Below are positions 47,095 to 55,435 of a DNA stretch of 64,000 nucleotides, in pieces. This DNA comes from Oscillatoria sp. CS-180. GTDB lineage: Bacteria > Cyanobacteriota > Cyanobacteriia > Phormidesmidales > Phormidesmidaceae. The notes beneath the pieces were generated by a model that worked only from the letters and a program-made list of their open reading frames with translations, was not told the DNA's origin and did not search any database. Each line of letters opens with the position of its first letter. Within the stretch, counting starts at the first letter, position 1. The stretch covers positions 111,326 to 175,325 of the forward strand of contig NZ_JAQMUB010000019.1 in assembly GCF_028330965.1 (NCBI RefSeq), written 5' to 3'. The position numbers were made by a program, and so were the translations under genes.

Positions 47095-47403
47095 TTAAGA
47101 ATCATTCGAATCTTCCTGACTGAAAGAGACCTCTTTTTCAGGCCACAGCAGTCGTACGGCAAGGACGGCAAACCCAATCGCGGCAATAGATCTGACTAAA
47201 CGTGTCGGTAAGAGCTGAGACGTTCCTTCGCCCAACAAGGCTCCTATTAGGCTGGCTAGTAAAAGCGCTCCTGCCGTACCTAGGAAAACTGCACGAGGAT
47301 GCTTTGAGGACCCACCTAGAGCGATCGCGGCTAACTGGCTTTTATCACCCAATTCAGACAAAAAAACTGCAACAAAACTTAATCCTAAAAGCTGCCAATC
47401 CAT
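47095..47403 (-). CDS. GDT1/UPF0016 half-size manganese exporter subunit
   Basis: The 102-residue protein has three membrane segments. FVAVFLSELGDKSQLAAIAL contains the E-x-G-D-K-S/T motif that binds the cation in the GDT1/TMEM165 family. The protein has one motif copy and so is half the size of eukaryotic GDT1 or Synechocystis Mnx. The second half is encoded directly upstream with an 10-bp gap, so the active form is probably a heterodimer exporting manganese from the cytoplasm or into thylakoids. Confidence 0.88.
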   Translation of the reverse strand: MDWQLLGLSFVAVFLSELGDKSQLAAIALGGSSKHPRAVFLGTAGALLLASLIGALLGEGTSQLLPTRLVRSIAAIGFAVLAVRLLWPEKEVSFSQEDSNDS

Positions 47404-47413
47404 ACCTTGCGTC

Positions 47414-47800
47414 CTAAACGTTCGCCACGTCCCATAGCAACCAAATCGTTATCGCCAGCAGAAGCGTTCCTGCGGCGGTATCCAAAGTGTGAGGAGAAAC
47501 CTTACGCGCTACCCACTGACCCAAAGCGACGCCAATCAAGCTAGTCGTGATTAGGGCCGTACCTGCTCCGAAAAAGACAATCCACGGCTTGCCTGATTCA
47601 GCACTCATCAACAGGGTGGCAAGCTGAGTCTTATCGCCGATCTCAGCCAAAAAAATCGTGCCAAATGTGGACGCAAAAACCCGCCAGAATCCTGTCTGAT
47701 TAGTCTGTGTCGATGGAGACGGTGTGCTTGATGAAGCGAGAGACGATTGAGGAATCTCCTGAGAATCAGAGGCGGACACAGATTCATGAATTGAAGTCAC
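47414..47800 (-). CDS. GDT1/UPF0016 half-size manganese exporter subunit with Ser/Thr-rich N-terminus
   Basis: The 128-residue protein has a polar Ser/Thr/Pro-rich N-terminal region (1-35) and three membrane segments. TIFLAEIGDKTQLATLLM contains the second E-x-G-D-K-T motif. It is the upstream member of the pair with the gene at 47095. Similar split pairs are known in cyanobacteria as hemi manganese exchangers. The two motif segments are antiparallel in the full-length family, as would occur in a heterodimer. Confidence 0.88.
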   Translation of the reverse strand: MTSIHESVSASDSQEIPQSSLASSSTPSPSTQTNQTGFWRVFASTFGTIFLAEIGDKTQLATLLMSAESGKPWIVFFGAGTALITTSLIGVALGQWVARKVSPHTLDTAAGTLLLAITIWLLWDVANV

Positions 47801-47980
47801 AGTTCGACTGAAATGGATTTGGAGTTATTTTCACATTCCTTTCATTATGTTCAATCGGGGGTCAGGTTGCAATGGACATCAATAGACTGCACGCCTCAGT
47901 TAGGGATTTCTTCTATAGCCCTATTGCCCGATATCAGGCATCCTGCGGACATCTAGGCCACCTTGTGAAACGGCCCCATT

Positions 47981-48331
47981 TCAATCCCCTATGGTTGCAA
48001 TAAATCGCTTGAGTTCGTCACTTTGATTGCCGTAAACGCCTTCAATTTGCTGCTCACAACAGTCGATCTCAAATTCATCCAGTTCGTCAGGGGTAATGTC
48101 AAACATTCTGCCAAAGGTATCCGCTTGAACTCGACAGAACGCAGGTCGCGTTTCGTAGATGGTACAGCGGCGAGTGTTGGCATCGTAGTGGATACACCAG
48201 CCGTCCTCCCCAACCAGACTGAGATACTGTTCGAGTTCGGTAGCGGTTAGATACTGGTCCAAATCTGGGCGATCGCGAGGATCGAGTTGACAGCACGCAC
48301 CACACCCCTGAATACAGGTCCAATTTGCCAT
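47981..48331 (-). CDS. YkgJ family cysteine cluster protein
   Basis: This 116-residue protein has the cysteine pattern C(I)QGCGACCQL, WCIHYDANTRRCTIYETRPAFCR and CCEQQ, typical of the YkgJ/UPF0153 family thought to bind zinc or an iron-sulfur cluster. Function is unknown. It is divergent from psb30, 122 bp away. Confidence 0.88.
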   Translation of the reverse strand: MANWTCIQGCGACCQLDPRDRPDLDQYLTATELEQYLSLVGEDGWCIHYDANTRRCTIYETRPAFCRVQADTFGRMFDITPDELDEFEIDCCEQQIEGVYGNQSDELKRFIATIGD

Positions 48332-48444
48332 AGTGTTCGCAGATTTATTTCCCTTAGAATTTTGTAACGTTAGTTAAACCGGGGTTCCCAATAGCGGATA
48401 AAATAGCGCAGATAGCCTTGGAAGAAGGCAAGTTTTGTTGTCTG

Positions 48445-48450
48445 GGAGGA
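48445..48450 (+). promoter_or_regulatory. Ribosome binding site of psb30
   Basis: GGAGGA ends 3 bases before the ATG at 48454; the match to the anti-Shine-Dalgarno sequence is strong and supports this short gene. Confidence 0.7.
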
Positions 48451-48453
48451 TTC

Positions 48454-48585
48454 ATGGAGTTTATTTCAAATTTGTTCGGTGGCATCAACTTCGAGCTAAT
48501 TGCTCAGCTTACGATGCTCGCCATGATTGTGATTGCCGGACCCGTTATTGTCTTTTTGCTGGCTGCTCGGGGTGGCGATCTCTAA
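48454..48585 (+). CDS. psb30: Photosystem II protein Psb30 (Ycf12)
   Basis: The 43-residue protein starts MEFISNLFGGINFELIAQLT and ends LLAARGGDL. It has one membrane helix (about 17-36). Length, the N-terminal part and the C-terminal RGGDL match Psb30, a small subunit at the periphery of photosystem II that stabilises the complex. It is shorter than the usual ORF cut-off and is easily missed. It is preceded by GGAGGA and stands alone between ykgJ and the 128-aa domain gene. Confidence 0.9.
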   Translation: MEFISNLFGGINFELIAQLTMLAMIVIAGPVIVFLLAARGGDL

Positions 48586-48834
48586 TATTTAAGTCTAGTA
48601 ATCATGGTGGAACTTCTGCCGCTTCGATGTTCCACTTACATCATAAGCAACCCAGGCGCGAATGGGGTTCTCCCTATTTGCGCCTTTCAGTATCTAAGTC
48701 CTAGTAATGCCGGATCATCTTTAGCTTTATCAATATCGGTTTGCTTTGACTCAAGAATAGTCTTAGCATCGACTTTTATCTATTCTTAATCCTGCAACCG
48801 TAGATTCAACAGTGGCCAATCAAAGGAGGACGTT

Positions 48835-49221
48835 ATGGAAGGATGCGTGGTGACTGATCTTAAAGTTCACAGCCAGCACAACTGCTATCGACTGAGTCCG
48901 GAGCAAATGCAGGCCATTCAAGATCAGGGCGTTTTAGTCAGGCTAGAGCCTGGGACTAACATTGTAAAACTTCGAGAAGGTGGCTTTGGCTACACCGCCA
49001 ACGACAATGCCGAACCCGCCGTGTTGCTTTGGATTTATGGCGGCAAGTTCGTCAACAAAAAGACGAACGTTGAAGTTAATGCCACGTGGACCTCTCTGAA
49101 TGGCTTTGACGACGCTTTAGTCGTTGAGGTTATTGATCCAGCTACTCTCTGCGCCTTTTTCTTTGATACCCACGTTGGTGACAATGAAGGAGAGTTGACC
49201 CTTTCGGTAGTCCGCATTTAG
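48835..49221 (+). CDS. Stand-alone copy of the C-terminal domain of the DUF4912 protein
   Basis: The 128-residue protein is beta-rich with no signal peptide or membrane span. It matches the C-terminal 130 residues of the 879-aa protein encoded next over its whole length: VLLWIYGGKFVNKKTNVEV and TWTSLNGFDDALVVEV align with VLLWIYGGRVINKKTGVPV and TWSTLNGYADTLTLDV, and both end xSVxRx. The shared domain may form a binding partner or homotypic contact. An AAAGGAGG site precedes the ATG. The family is not known to me by function. Confidence 0.8.
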   Translation: MEGCVVTDLKVHSQHNCYRLSPEQMQAIQDQGVLVRLEPGTNIVKLREGGFGYTANDNAEPAVLLWIYGGKFVNKKTNVEVNATWTSLNGFDDALVVEVIDPATLCAFFFDTHVGDNEGELTLSVVRI

Positions 49222-49316
49222 TTTCTATAACAAGTGCGTTTGAGCCACCTTCCCATACGTAATCTGCATTCTGGATTCGCTGACATTTTTAAACGTTCTA
49301 TAGCCCTGGCTTAGCA

Positions 49317-51956
49317 ATGGTGTATGACGAAGCATCTTTAGTTAAGTTTGCAGCACTGCTGTTAACTGCCACCGCAGTCACTCCCGCCGCTGAATTTTTA
49401 GCCCGTGGCCCTGTATTAGCCCAATCGTTTGGGGACAACCTAGATAGTTTTCCGATTCCCAGTTCGCTGCCTGAGGGGTCATTGCTGAGAGTCGATGGCT
49501 CTAGCAGCATGCGCGTAACCAACGAAGTCCTGGAATCTCGCTTTGAAGCTCAGTATCCCAATGTTGATGTCGAACATGATGCCAGCCGCACCGATGCCGC
49601 GATCGCGGCGTTGCTCAACGGCGATATTGATTTGGTTGCTTCGGGGCGTCCCTTAACTAATGAGGAAGCTGGTCAGGGACTTGTTGCTGTCCCCCTTGAA
49701 CGGGAAAAATTAGCCATTTTATTAGGTGCCGATAACCCCTTCGACGGCAACCTAACCTTTGAACAGTTTGCACAGATTTTTCGAGGCGAGATCACAAACT
49801 GGTCTGAAGTTGGAGGTCCCGATCTGGCCATCCGCTTAATCGATCGCCCTGATTATAGTGATACCCGACGTGCCCTCAGTACCTACGCTGTCTTTCAAGG
49901 GCAGCCTTTCGAGACCGGAGAAACCGCTGATCCAGTGACCGAGGATGAAACAGAAACCGTCATTGCAGCACTGGAAAATGACGGTATTGGCTATGCTGTC
50001 TTTTCCCAGGTAGAGGACGCTGAGAACGTACAAATCCTACCGATGCACGGTACTTTGCCCGATGATCCTCGCTATCCCTATTCTCAATATCGTGCTTTTA
50101 TCTATCAAGAAGAGGCTGCTCCTGCAACCTTAGCTTTTCTAGGATTTGCAACCTCTGAACCCGGTCAAGAGGCAATCACAGATGTTCCGGTCGCTGAAGC
50201 AGAAACTGACGCAGACGGAGCAGAGACTGATGTAGAAACCGCGCCTGAAACGGATGCAGTTCCCGAAGCAGACGACACTGAAACCGCTGAGGCCCCTGAA
50301 GCAGCGATCGCTGAAACCCCTGAAGAAGACGTTGAAGACATTGAAGAAGAAGCTGCTCTTGTGCCTGATGGGACCGCTGGCGGCGATATAGAAGGAGGAG
50401 TTCCGGGGTGGTTATGGCTACTCGGGATTCCTGTGCTGGGAGGACTGCTGTGGTGGCTACTCAAAAATTTTGGGGCAGATGCCCCTCCTGCACCGCCGCC
50501 TGCGGCAGTGCCTGAAACGCCGCCCGCAGTGACGCCAGAGGCAGTTCCTGTAGCGGCTACGACGGCAGCCGCTTCCAGCCCTGAACCGCGCATTGTCCTC
50601 ACGCCTCGCGACCATCAGGATGTCTATGTCTACTGGGAAATTCCGAGCGATCGCCTAGACGCAGCCCAACAGGAGGGCGGCGATCGCTTGAAGGTTCGTC
50701 TTTACGATGTGACCGATCAGGCACCCGACGCAGCGCTGCCGCCGCATACCGCCGAGTTTGATTGTGTAGGCACCGAACCCGATCGGCACCTGCCTATTGC
50801 AGTTAATAACCGCGACTATCGCGCAGAGATAGGCCATGTCACCGCAGACAATCGCTGGTTACCGCTTGCTATTTCTGATGCCGTCAGGGTTCCGGCTCAA
50901 TCGACTCCCAGTAAAGGCCTTGGGGCTGCTGGCGCTACTGTTGTTAGTGCTGCTGCTGTCGGTGTTGGGCAACGCCTAAGCGAAGACTCGCAAGACGCTG
51001 AGCCTATTACCCCTGAATCAACCGGCAGCGTTGAGGCTGCACAAGGCGATCGCATCATCCTAACGCCACGCAATGACAAAAAGGCTTACGTCTATTGGGA
51101 AGTCTCTGATGAATCGAAGGCAACCTTGAAAGCGGCAGGCGGTCAAGATCCTCAACTTCGGATCTATGACGTGACGGATATTGATTTCACCAAACAGCCA
51201 CCCCACAGCGTGTTGACCTACGAGGTAGCGGAGACGGATTGCGATCGCTTCATTCCGCTACCGTCCATTGATCGCGACTTCATAGCTGAGATTGGTTATC
51301 GCACGGAAGAGGGGGGCTGGAGAGAATTGGCTCGCTCTCTACACATGAGGCCCCGCCCGATTTTGGAACAGTCTTCACCTGAAGATGCCAGGGCTGCTCT
51401 CACTGGTTTGGGTACCGCTCAAGGATTTCCTGAAGGCGTCGCTCGGGGTGCTGCCGAAGGCGTCGAGGGAACGGTTGATGCTGTCATACAGAAACTCGAT
51501 GGTGAAGAAGCTACTCCGGCAGGGTCCGTAGAGGACATTACAGCTCCACCCACTGTTTCAGGATCGACATGTTCTATTCAGACCGTTCAGGTTCATAATC
51601 GTCGCCACGCAGTACAGCTAGATGAGGGACATATGCAGTCTCTCCAAGCTGCTGTCTCAGCGAAACACTCCTTGGAGAACGGGCTGCATATCTTGCGTAT
51701 ACGGGAAGGCTCCTTTAGATACGATGGTAACCTGAGCCATCCCGGAGAACCGTTTGTCCTGCTGTGGATTTATGGCGGTCGGGTGATTAACAAAAAGACT
51801 GGAGTGCCTGTTAGCGCCACTTGGTCAACCTTAAACGGCTATGCCGATACCTTGACTTTAGATGTCCTTGAACCAGCTCAAGTTTGCGCTTTCTTCGTAG
51901 ATACGTTTCCTGACGACAATGTCGGCGAAATCACCTTGTCTGTTATTCGGCTCTAG
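49317..51956 (+). CDS. Membrane protein with PstS-like substrate-binding domain, two DUF4912 domains and a C-terminal beta domain
   Basis: This is an 879-residue protein. An N-terminal signal-like hydrophobic segment (about 8-36) is followed by a phosphate-type substrate-binding domain (about 53-290; LRVDGSSSMRVTNEV, FEQFAQIFRGEITNWSEVGGPD). An acidic linker (290-355) leads to a membrane segment (about 362-386, GWLWLLGIPVLGGLLWWLL). Two DUF4912 domains follow (about 422-530 and 578-690; IVLTPRDHQDVYVYWEI and IILTPRNDKKAYVYWEV), then a C-terminal domain (about 750-879) also encoded alone just upstream. A periplasmic sensor domain and a cytoplasmic DUF4912 part are expected; the function of DUF4912 is not known. 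Confidence 0.85.
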   Translation: MVYDEASLVKFAALLLTATAVTPAAEFLARGPVLAQSFGDNLDSFPIPSSLPEGSLLRVDGSSSMRVTNEVLESRFEAQYPNVDVEHDASRTDAAIAALLNGDIDLVASGRPLTNEEAGQGLVAVPLEREKLAILLGADNPFDGNLTFEQFAQIFRGEITNWSEVGGPDLAIRLIDRPDYSDTRRALSTYAVFQGQPFETGETADPVTEDETETVIAALENDGIGYAVFSQVEDAENVQILPMHGTLPDDPRYPYSQYRAFIYQEEAAPATLAFLGFATSEPGQEAITDVPVAEAETDADGAETDVETAPETDAVPEADDTETAEAPEAAIAETPEEDVEDIEEEAALVPDGTAGGDIEGGVPGWLWLLGIPVLGGLLWWLLKNFGADAPPAPPPAAVPETPPAVTPEAVPVAATTAAASSPEPRIVLTPRDHQDVYVYWEIPSDRLDAAQQEGGDRLKVRLYDVTDQAPDAALPPHTAEFDCVGTEPDRHLPIAVNNRDYRAEIGHVTADNRWLPLAISDAVRVPAQSTPSKGLGAAGATVVSAAAVGVGQRLSEDSQDAEPITPESTGSVEAAQGDRIILTPRNDKKAYVYWEVSDESKATLKAAGGQDPQLRIYDVTDIDFTKQPPHSVLTYEVAETDCDRFIPLPSIDRDFIAEIGYRTEEGGWRELARSLHMRPRPILEQSSPEDARAALTGLGTAQGFPEGVARGAAEGVEGTVDAVIQKLDGEEATPAGSVEDITAPPTVSGSTCSIQTVQVHNRRHAVQLDEGHMQSLQAAVSAKHSLENGLHILRIREGSFRYDGNLSHPGEPFVLLWIYGGRVINKKTGVPVSATWSTLNGYADTLTLDVLEPAQVCAFFVDTFPDDNVGEITLSVIRL

Positions 51957-52048
51957 CACAGTTTAGACTGTGGCGAGTTCCTGTTCTACTCACTGCGCCA
52001 CAGAGCAAGCTACCGCCTTCATCCTTGTCCTATCTGGAGACTCCGATC

Positions 52049-52573
52049 ATGTTTTTTGAACTGCTGAGTGCGATTAATGACCCGGCTAAGCAGGGTAGCG
52101 TTGATCAGCTTAATCAGATCACTAGCTCAATGCAGCAGCTCGCCAAAAGCCAAGGTTTGAGCAATGATCAAATGTCCACCATGATGTCTGCTTTGGGAGG
52201 GGCACTCCAGCCCGCTCTCAAACAACAGTCAAGTCAATTGGGCAATGGTCAGCTGAGCACCTTGCTGAATCAGTTCACAGGCGGCAACAATACGAGTGGT
52301 CTTCAGTCCATGATTCCCCTACAGATACAGCAGCAGCTCGCTCAGGTGGTTGCTCAAAAGACGGGGATGAATTCGGCCATGGTTCAGGCAATGATGCCTC
52401 AGCTCCTGAATGCAGCCATGGGAATGTTTAAGATGGGGGCTAGTAAACCAGGTGTTGGTATCCCTAACGGCAATCCCTTACTCAATGCCTTTCTGGACAG
52501 TAACCGCGATGGCAGTACGGATATGCGGGATGCTCTGAAGTTCGCAAGTCGCTTTTTGAATGCCCCTGGTTAA
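52049..52573 (+). CDS. DUF937-like protein with calcium-loop-like C-terminus
   Basis: The 174-residue protein is rich in glutamine and methionine and made of helical repeats (FFELLSAINDPAKQGSVDQLNQI, QSMIPLQIQQQLAQVVAQK, MVQAMMPQLLNAAMGMF). These resemble the DUF937/YidB group. Near the end DSNRDGSTDMRD (52496-52531) fits an EF-hand or dockerin-like calcium loop. The frame reaches a TTG at 52025; the ATG at 52049 has GGAG upstream and is preferred. The stop codon overlaps that of the converging ClC gene. Function is unknown. Confidence 0.75.
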   Translation: MFFELLSAINDPAKQGSVDQLNQITSSMQQLAKSQGLSNDQMSTMMSALGGALQPALKQQSSQLGNGQLSTLLNQFTGGNNTSGLQSMIPLQIQQQLAQVVAQKTGMNSAMVQAMMPQLLNAAMGMFKMGASKPGVGIPNGNPLLNAFLDSNRDGSTDMRDALKFASRFLNAPG

Positions 52574-55257
52574 TCGTCAGGCTCTGATAACAGACCATCA
52601 GACGCCCCTTCGGGTGAGGAAATCATACGGTGCGTTCCAGCTAATTGAGTTCCTGATTGAGAGCTAATAGAGTTGTATTGAACGAGGAGCATCGTAGCTT
52701 TGCTATGATAAGCCACTTCTACAGGGATGTTGCCTTTGATGACGTGGCTGAACAGGCTTTCTCGACTAGCTCCCAAAATAACGACATCGCTTTGGTGGAT
52801 ATAACTAAGCTTCACGATCGCGTCCGAAACGTTATCGTCTACTAGCATTCGTGTCTTAATAGGCGCGTGTAAGTGCCGCTCCAAAAATTTAGCTCGACGA
52901 ATCAATTGCCGATGCAGCGTCGCTTTAGTCTCGCCATTAGGGGCGATCGCGCAGAGACAGACTTGTGGCTCGCTGCCTAAAGTCATGAGTGCGGGTAATA
53001 GCCGCCAAGCCAATTTGGAATTAGGGCCACCAGCAGAAGGCAGTAACCAGCGGTTGAAGGCAGTAATCTGCCCTGGTTTGACCACAATGACGGGACAAGG
53101 AGATTGCCGTAAAAGCGTATCGACGACATTGCCCAAAACCCGTCCCGGCGTAATCGACGGGCGTTTCCATCCCAATATCACCATATCAATGTGGCGCTTT
53201 TTGATGACCTCTAGCAGCGTTGGAGCAACTTCATGGGCGACACGAATTTGAGTATGCAGAGGCACATTGGTATTCTGAACGACTTGTTGAGCATAGCTGA
53301 GCAACTGCTGTCCTTGAGTCATATCGGCTGGAGCTTCTTCTGGAGACAAAAAGCGGGGCACTAGAACAACATGTAAACACTCCAGCTCATATTGCTCCTG
53401 TTGAGCGATCGCGATCGCCATATTCAGCAGTAAAGGGGCCGTATCGGAGTCACTTAGGGGCAACAACAACCGCCCGCGACCCGTTGCGGGCGATCGCGTC
53501 CGATAAACGCCACAGGACGGTGTTGCCGCCGGTCCTAATTCCGCTCCCTTACCGCTCAATCGCTCAGACTCGGCTCGAATAATGTCGCCCCGTGTAATAA
53601 TGCCAACCAACTTCTTACCCTCGGTAACGGGCAGGCGGCTAATTTTGAGGCGATTGAGTAAATCTAGAACTTGTGGCAGAGACGATTCGGGGGTCACCGT
53701 GACCGGATGAGTCGTCATGATGTCTTTAATCAGCAAACCCGAAGTTTGGGTCTTATCACCTAGATCGCTTTGAGTCACAATGCCAACCAGCTTTCCCTGA
53801 GCGAGAACAGGAAAGCCTCGATGGTGGGATCTTGAGAAGGCTTCCAGTGCTTCATATACGGTCATACTGGCGGACAGGGTTTCGACTCGTCGCTGCATCA
53901 AGTCTTCAGCCGTGAGGTTAGCCCAGGGGTTGGCATTGGAAGGAATGGGATTGAGTTCGACACCGTGGGAAGCTAGCAGGCGATCATAGATAGATCCAGA
54001 TGAGATTTTGTCGCTTAATAAATACGCTAGTCCAGACCCAATCATCAACGGTAGGACCAAGTTGAAATTTGCGGTCATCTCAAAGACAATGACGATCGCG
54101 GTGATGGGCCCTCGTGTAACCGCACTAAAAAAGGCTCCCATCCCCGTCAGGGCATAGGTTGTTGTATTGCTGCTTTCCAATGTTCCCGCTGGCAGCCCCA
54201 TCCAGGCATGACTAGCTTGAGCGACAAAACTGACCAAGCAGCCCAAAGCTGAGCCCAAAACAAGAGCAGGTGCAAATAGTCCCCCTGAGGCTCCCGACCC
54301 GTAGGCAAGAAGGGTTAGACCAAATTTGGCAATGAAGACAATGGCGATAGTTTGCCAAGCTGCTCCGCCTGTGACTAAAAATTCTCGCAGTCCGGTGTTG
54401 TCTTGAGCTGCGATCGGCAGTGCAGCCCCAACCAGTCCAGTGCAAAATCCAGCGAGTCCAATCCGGAGTGGCAAACTCAAATTGGTCATCTGGCGAAAGA
54501 GATTGAGGCTAGAGAAAATGCCTTTGCTGAATAAGCCCCCAAAAATCCCTGCCATGACTCCCAACAGTGCTAAAAACGGGAGATCTTGCACTGATAGCCC
54601 TGTCTGCAACATGCCAAAGTTGTTGAGGTTTAGCCCTTGTCCGCCCAATAATCGCGATACGACTGCTCCAACAAAGGAAGCCAAAATGGCCGTTCCTAAT
54701 GTCAAACCGGAAAAGTCTTGCAGCAGTTCTTCAACGACAAATAAAACGCCTGCGATCGGAGCATTGAACCCTGCTGCTAACCCCGCTGCCGCTCCTGCCG
54801 CAATTAATTGACGACGATACTCAGGCGATGTGGGCACCCACTGACTGAGCTGGGCCGCCAAAGCCGCTCCAATTTGCACCGTAGGTCCCTGACGTCCTAG
54901 GGAAAGTCCCGCACCGAGGGCAAGAATCGTGCTTGATAACTTGGCAAGTGCGACCCGCAGATCCAGGGAAATATCGACGTAGGCAAGCGCTGCTTTGACC
55001 TTAGGAATGCCGCTACCAATAGCCTCTGGAGCAACCCACTGGAGCAACCAACCCGAAGCAATTCCTCCGATCAGCCCAACCGAAGGTAAAAGCAGCCAAG
55101 CAGGAGCCGTACTGTCTAACCGCCAATCCGTGAGAATTTCAACGCTTTGCTTCAGCGCAACAGCTGCTAGTCCAGAAACTACGCCAATAATACAGGCTTC
55201 TAAAAAAGCAACCCGTTTCGAACCAAAAAACCTGTGCAAGCGCCGAAAGCGCAGCAT
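52570..55257 (-). CDS. ClC chloride channel/transporter with CBS pair and two USP domains
   Basis: This is an 895-residue protein. The ClC domain (about 20-440) has GSGIPKVKAAL, GRQGPTVQIGAAL, FVVEELLQD and GASGGLFAPALVLG. The external gating glutamate of CLC-ec1 (GREGP) is glutamine Q123 here, while the internal proton glutamate (FVVEE) is kept. A CBS pair follows (about 455-580), then two UspA-like domains (about 600-735 and 745-870). The CBS and USP regions are cytosolic and could bind adenine nucleotides. It stands alone on the minus strand. Confidence 0.9.
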   Translation of the reverse strand: MLRFRRLHRFFGSKRVAFLEACIIGVVSGLAAVALKQSVEILTDWRLDSTAPAWLLLPSVGLIGGIASGWLLQWVAPEAIGSGIPKVKAALAYVDISLDLRVALAKLSSTILALGAGLSLGRQGPTVQIGAALAAQLSQWVPTSPEYRRQLIAAGAAAGLAAGFNAPIAGVLFVVEELLQDFSGLTLGTAILASFVGAVVSRLLGGQGLNLNNFGMLQTGLSVQDLPFLALLGVMAGIFGGLFSKGIFSSLNLFRQMTNLSLPLRIGLAGFCTGLVGAALPIAAQDNTGLREFLVTGGAAWQTIAIVFIAKFGLTLLAYGSGASGGLFAPALVLGSALGCLVSFVAQASHAWMGLPAGTLESSNTTTYALTGMGAFFSAVTRGPITAIVIVFEMTANFNLVLPLMIGSGLAYLLSDKISSGSIYDRLLASHGVELNPIPSNANPWANLTAEDLMQRRVETLSASMTVYEALEAFSRSHHRGFPVLAQGKLVGIVTQSDLGDKTQTSGLLIKDIMTTHPVTVTPESSLPQVLDLLNRLKISRLPVTEGKKLVGIITRGDIIRAESERLSGKGAELGPAATPSCGVYRTRSPATGRGRLLLPLSDSDTAPLLLNMAIAIAQQEQYELECLHVVLVPRFLSPEEAPADMTQGQQLLSYAQQVVQNTNVPLHTQIRVAHEVAPTLLEVIKKRHIDMVILGWKRPSITPGRVLGNVVDTLLRQSPCPVIVVKPGQITAFNRWLLPSAGGPNSKLAWRLLPALMTLGSEPQVCLCAIAPNGETKATLHRQLIRRAKFLERHLHAPIKTRMLVDDNVSDAIVKLSYIHQSDVVILGASRESLFSHVIKGNIPVEVAYHSKATMLLVQYNSISSQSGTQLAGTHRMISSPEGASDGLLSEPDD

Positions 55258-55435
55258 TACTTAAACCTCGTCCAGACTTGAAACTGGATTTTCAAGGACT
55301 ACAAGTACTCTAAATCTGTAGTCATCCATCCCCTTTCTATCATGCGTTCTGTACTAACGCGACCATCGTATGGCTACTGATCGCTTTCCATTACCCTTGA
55401 TAGGCGACATCAAGCTATTACGAAATTCTGCTTGG

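Noticed and set aside
48435..48704. 89-codon plus-strand ORF
   Set aside because: It is an out-of-frame shadow of psb30, whose frame, length and ribosome binding site are convincing.
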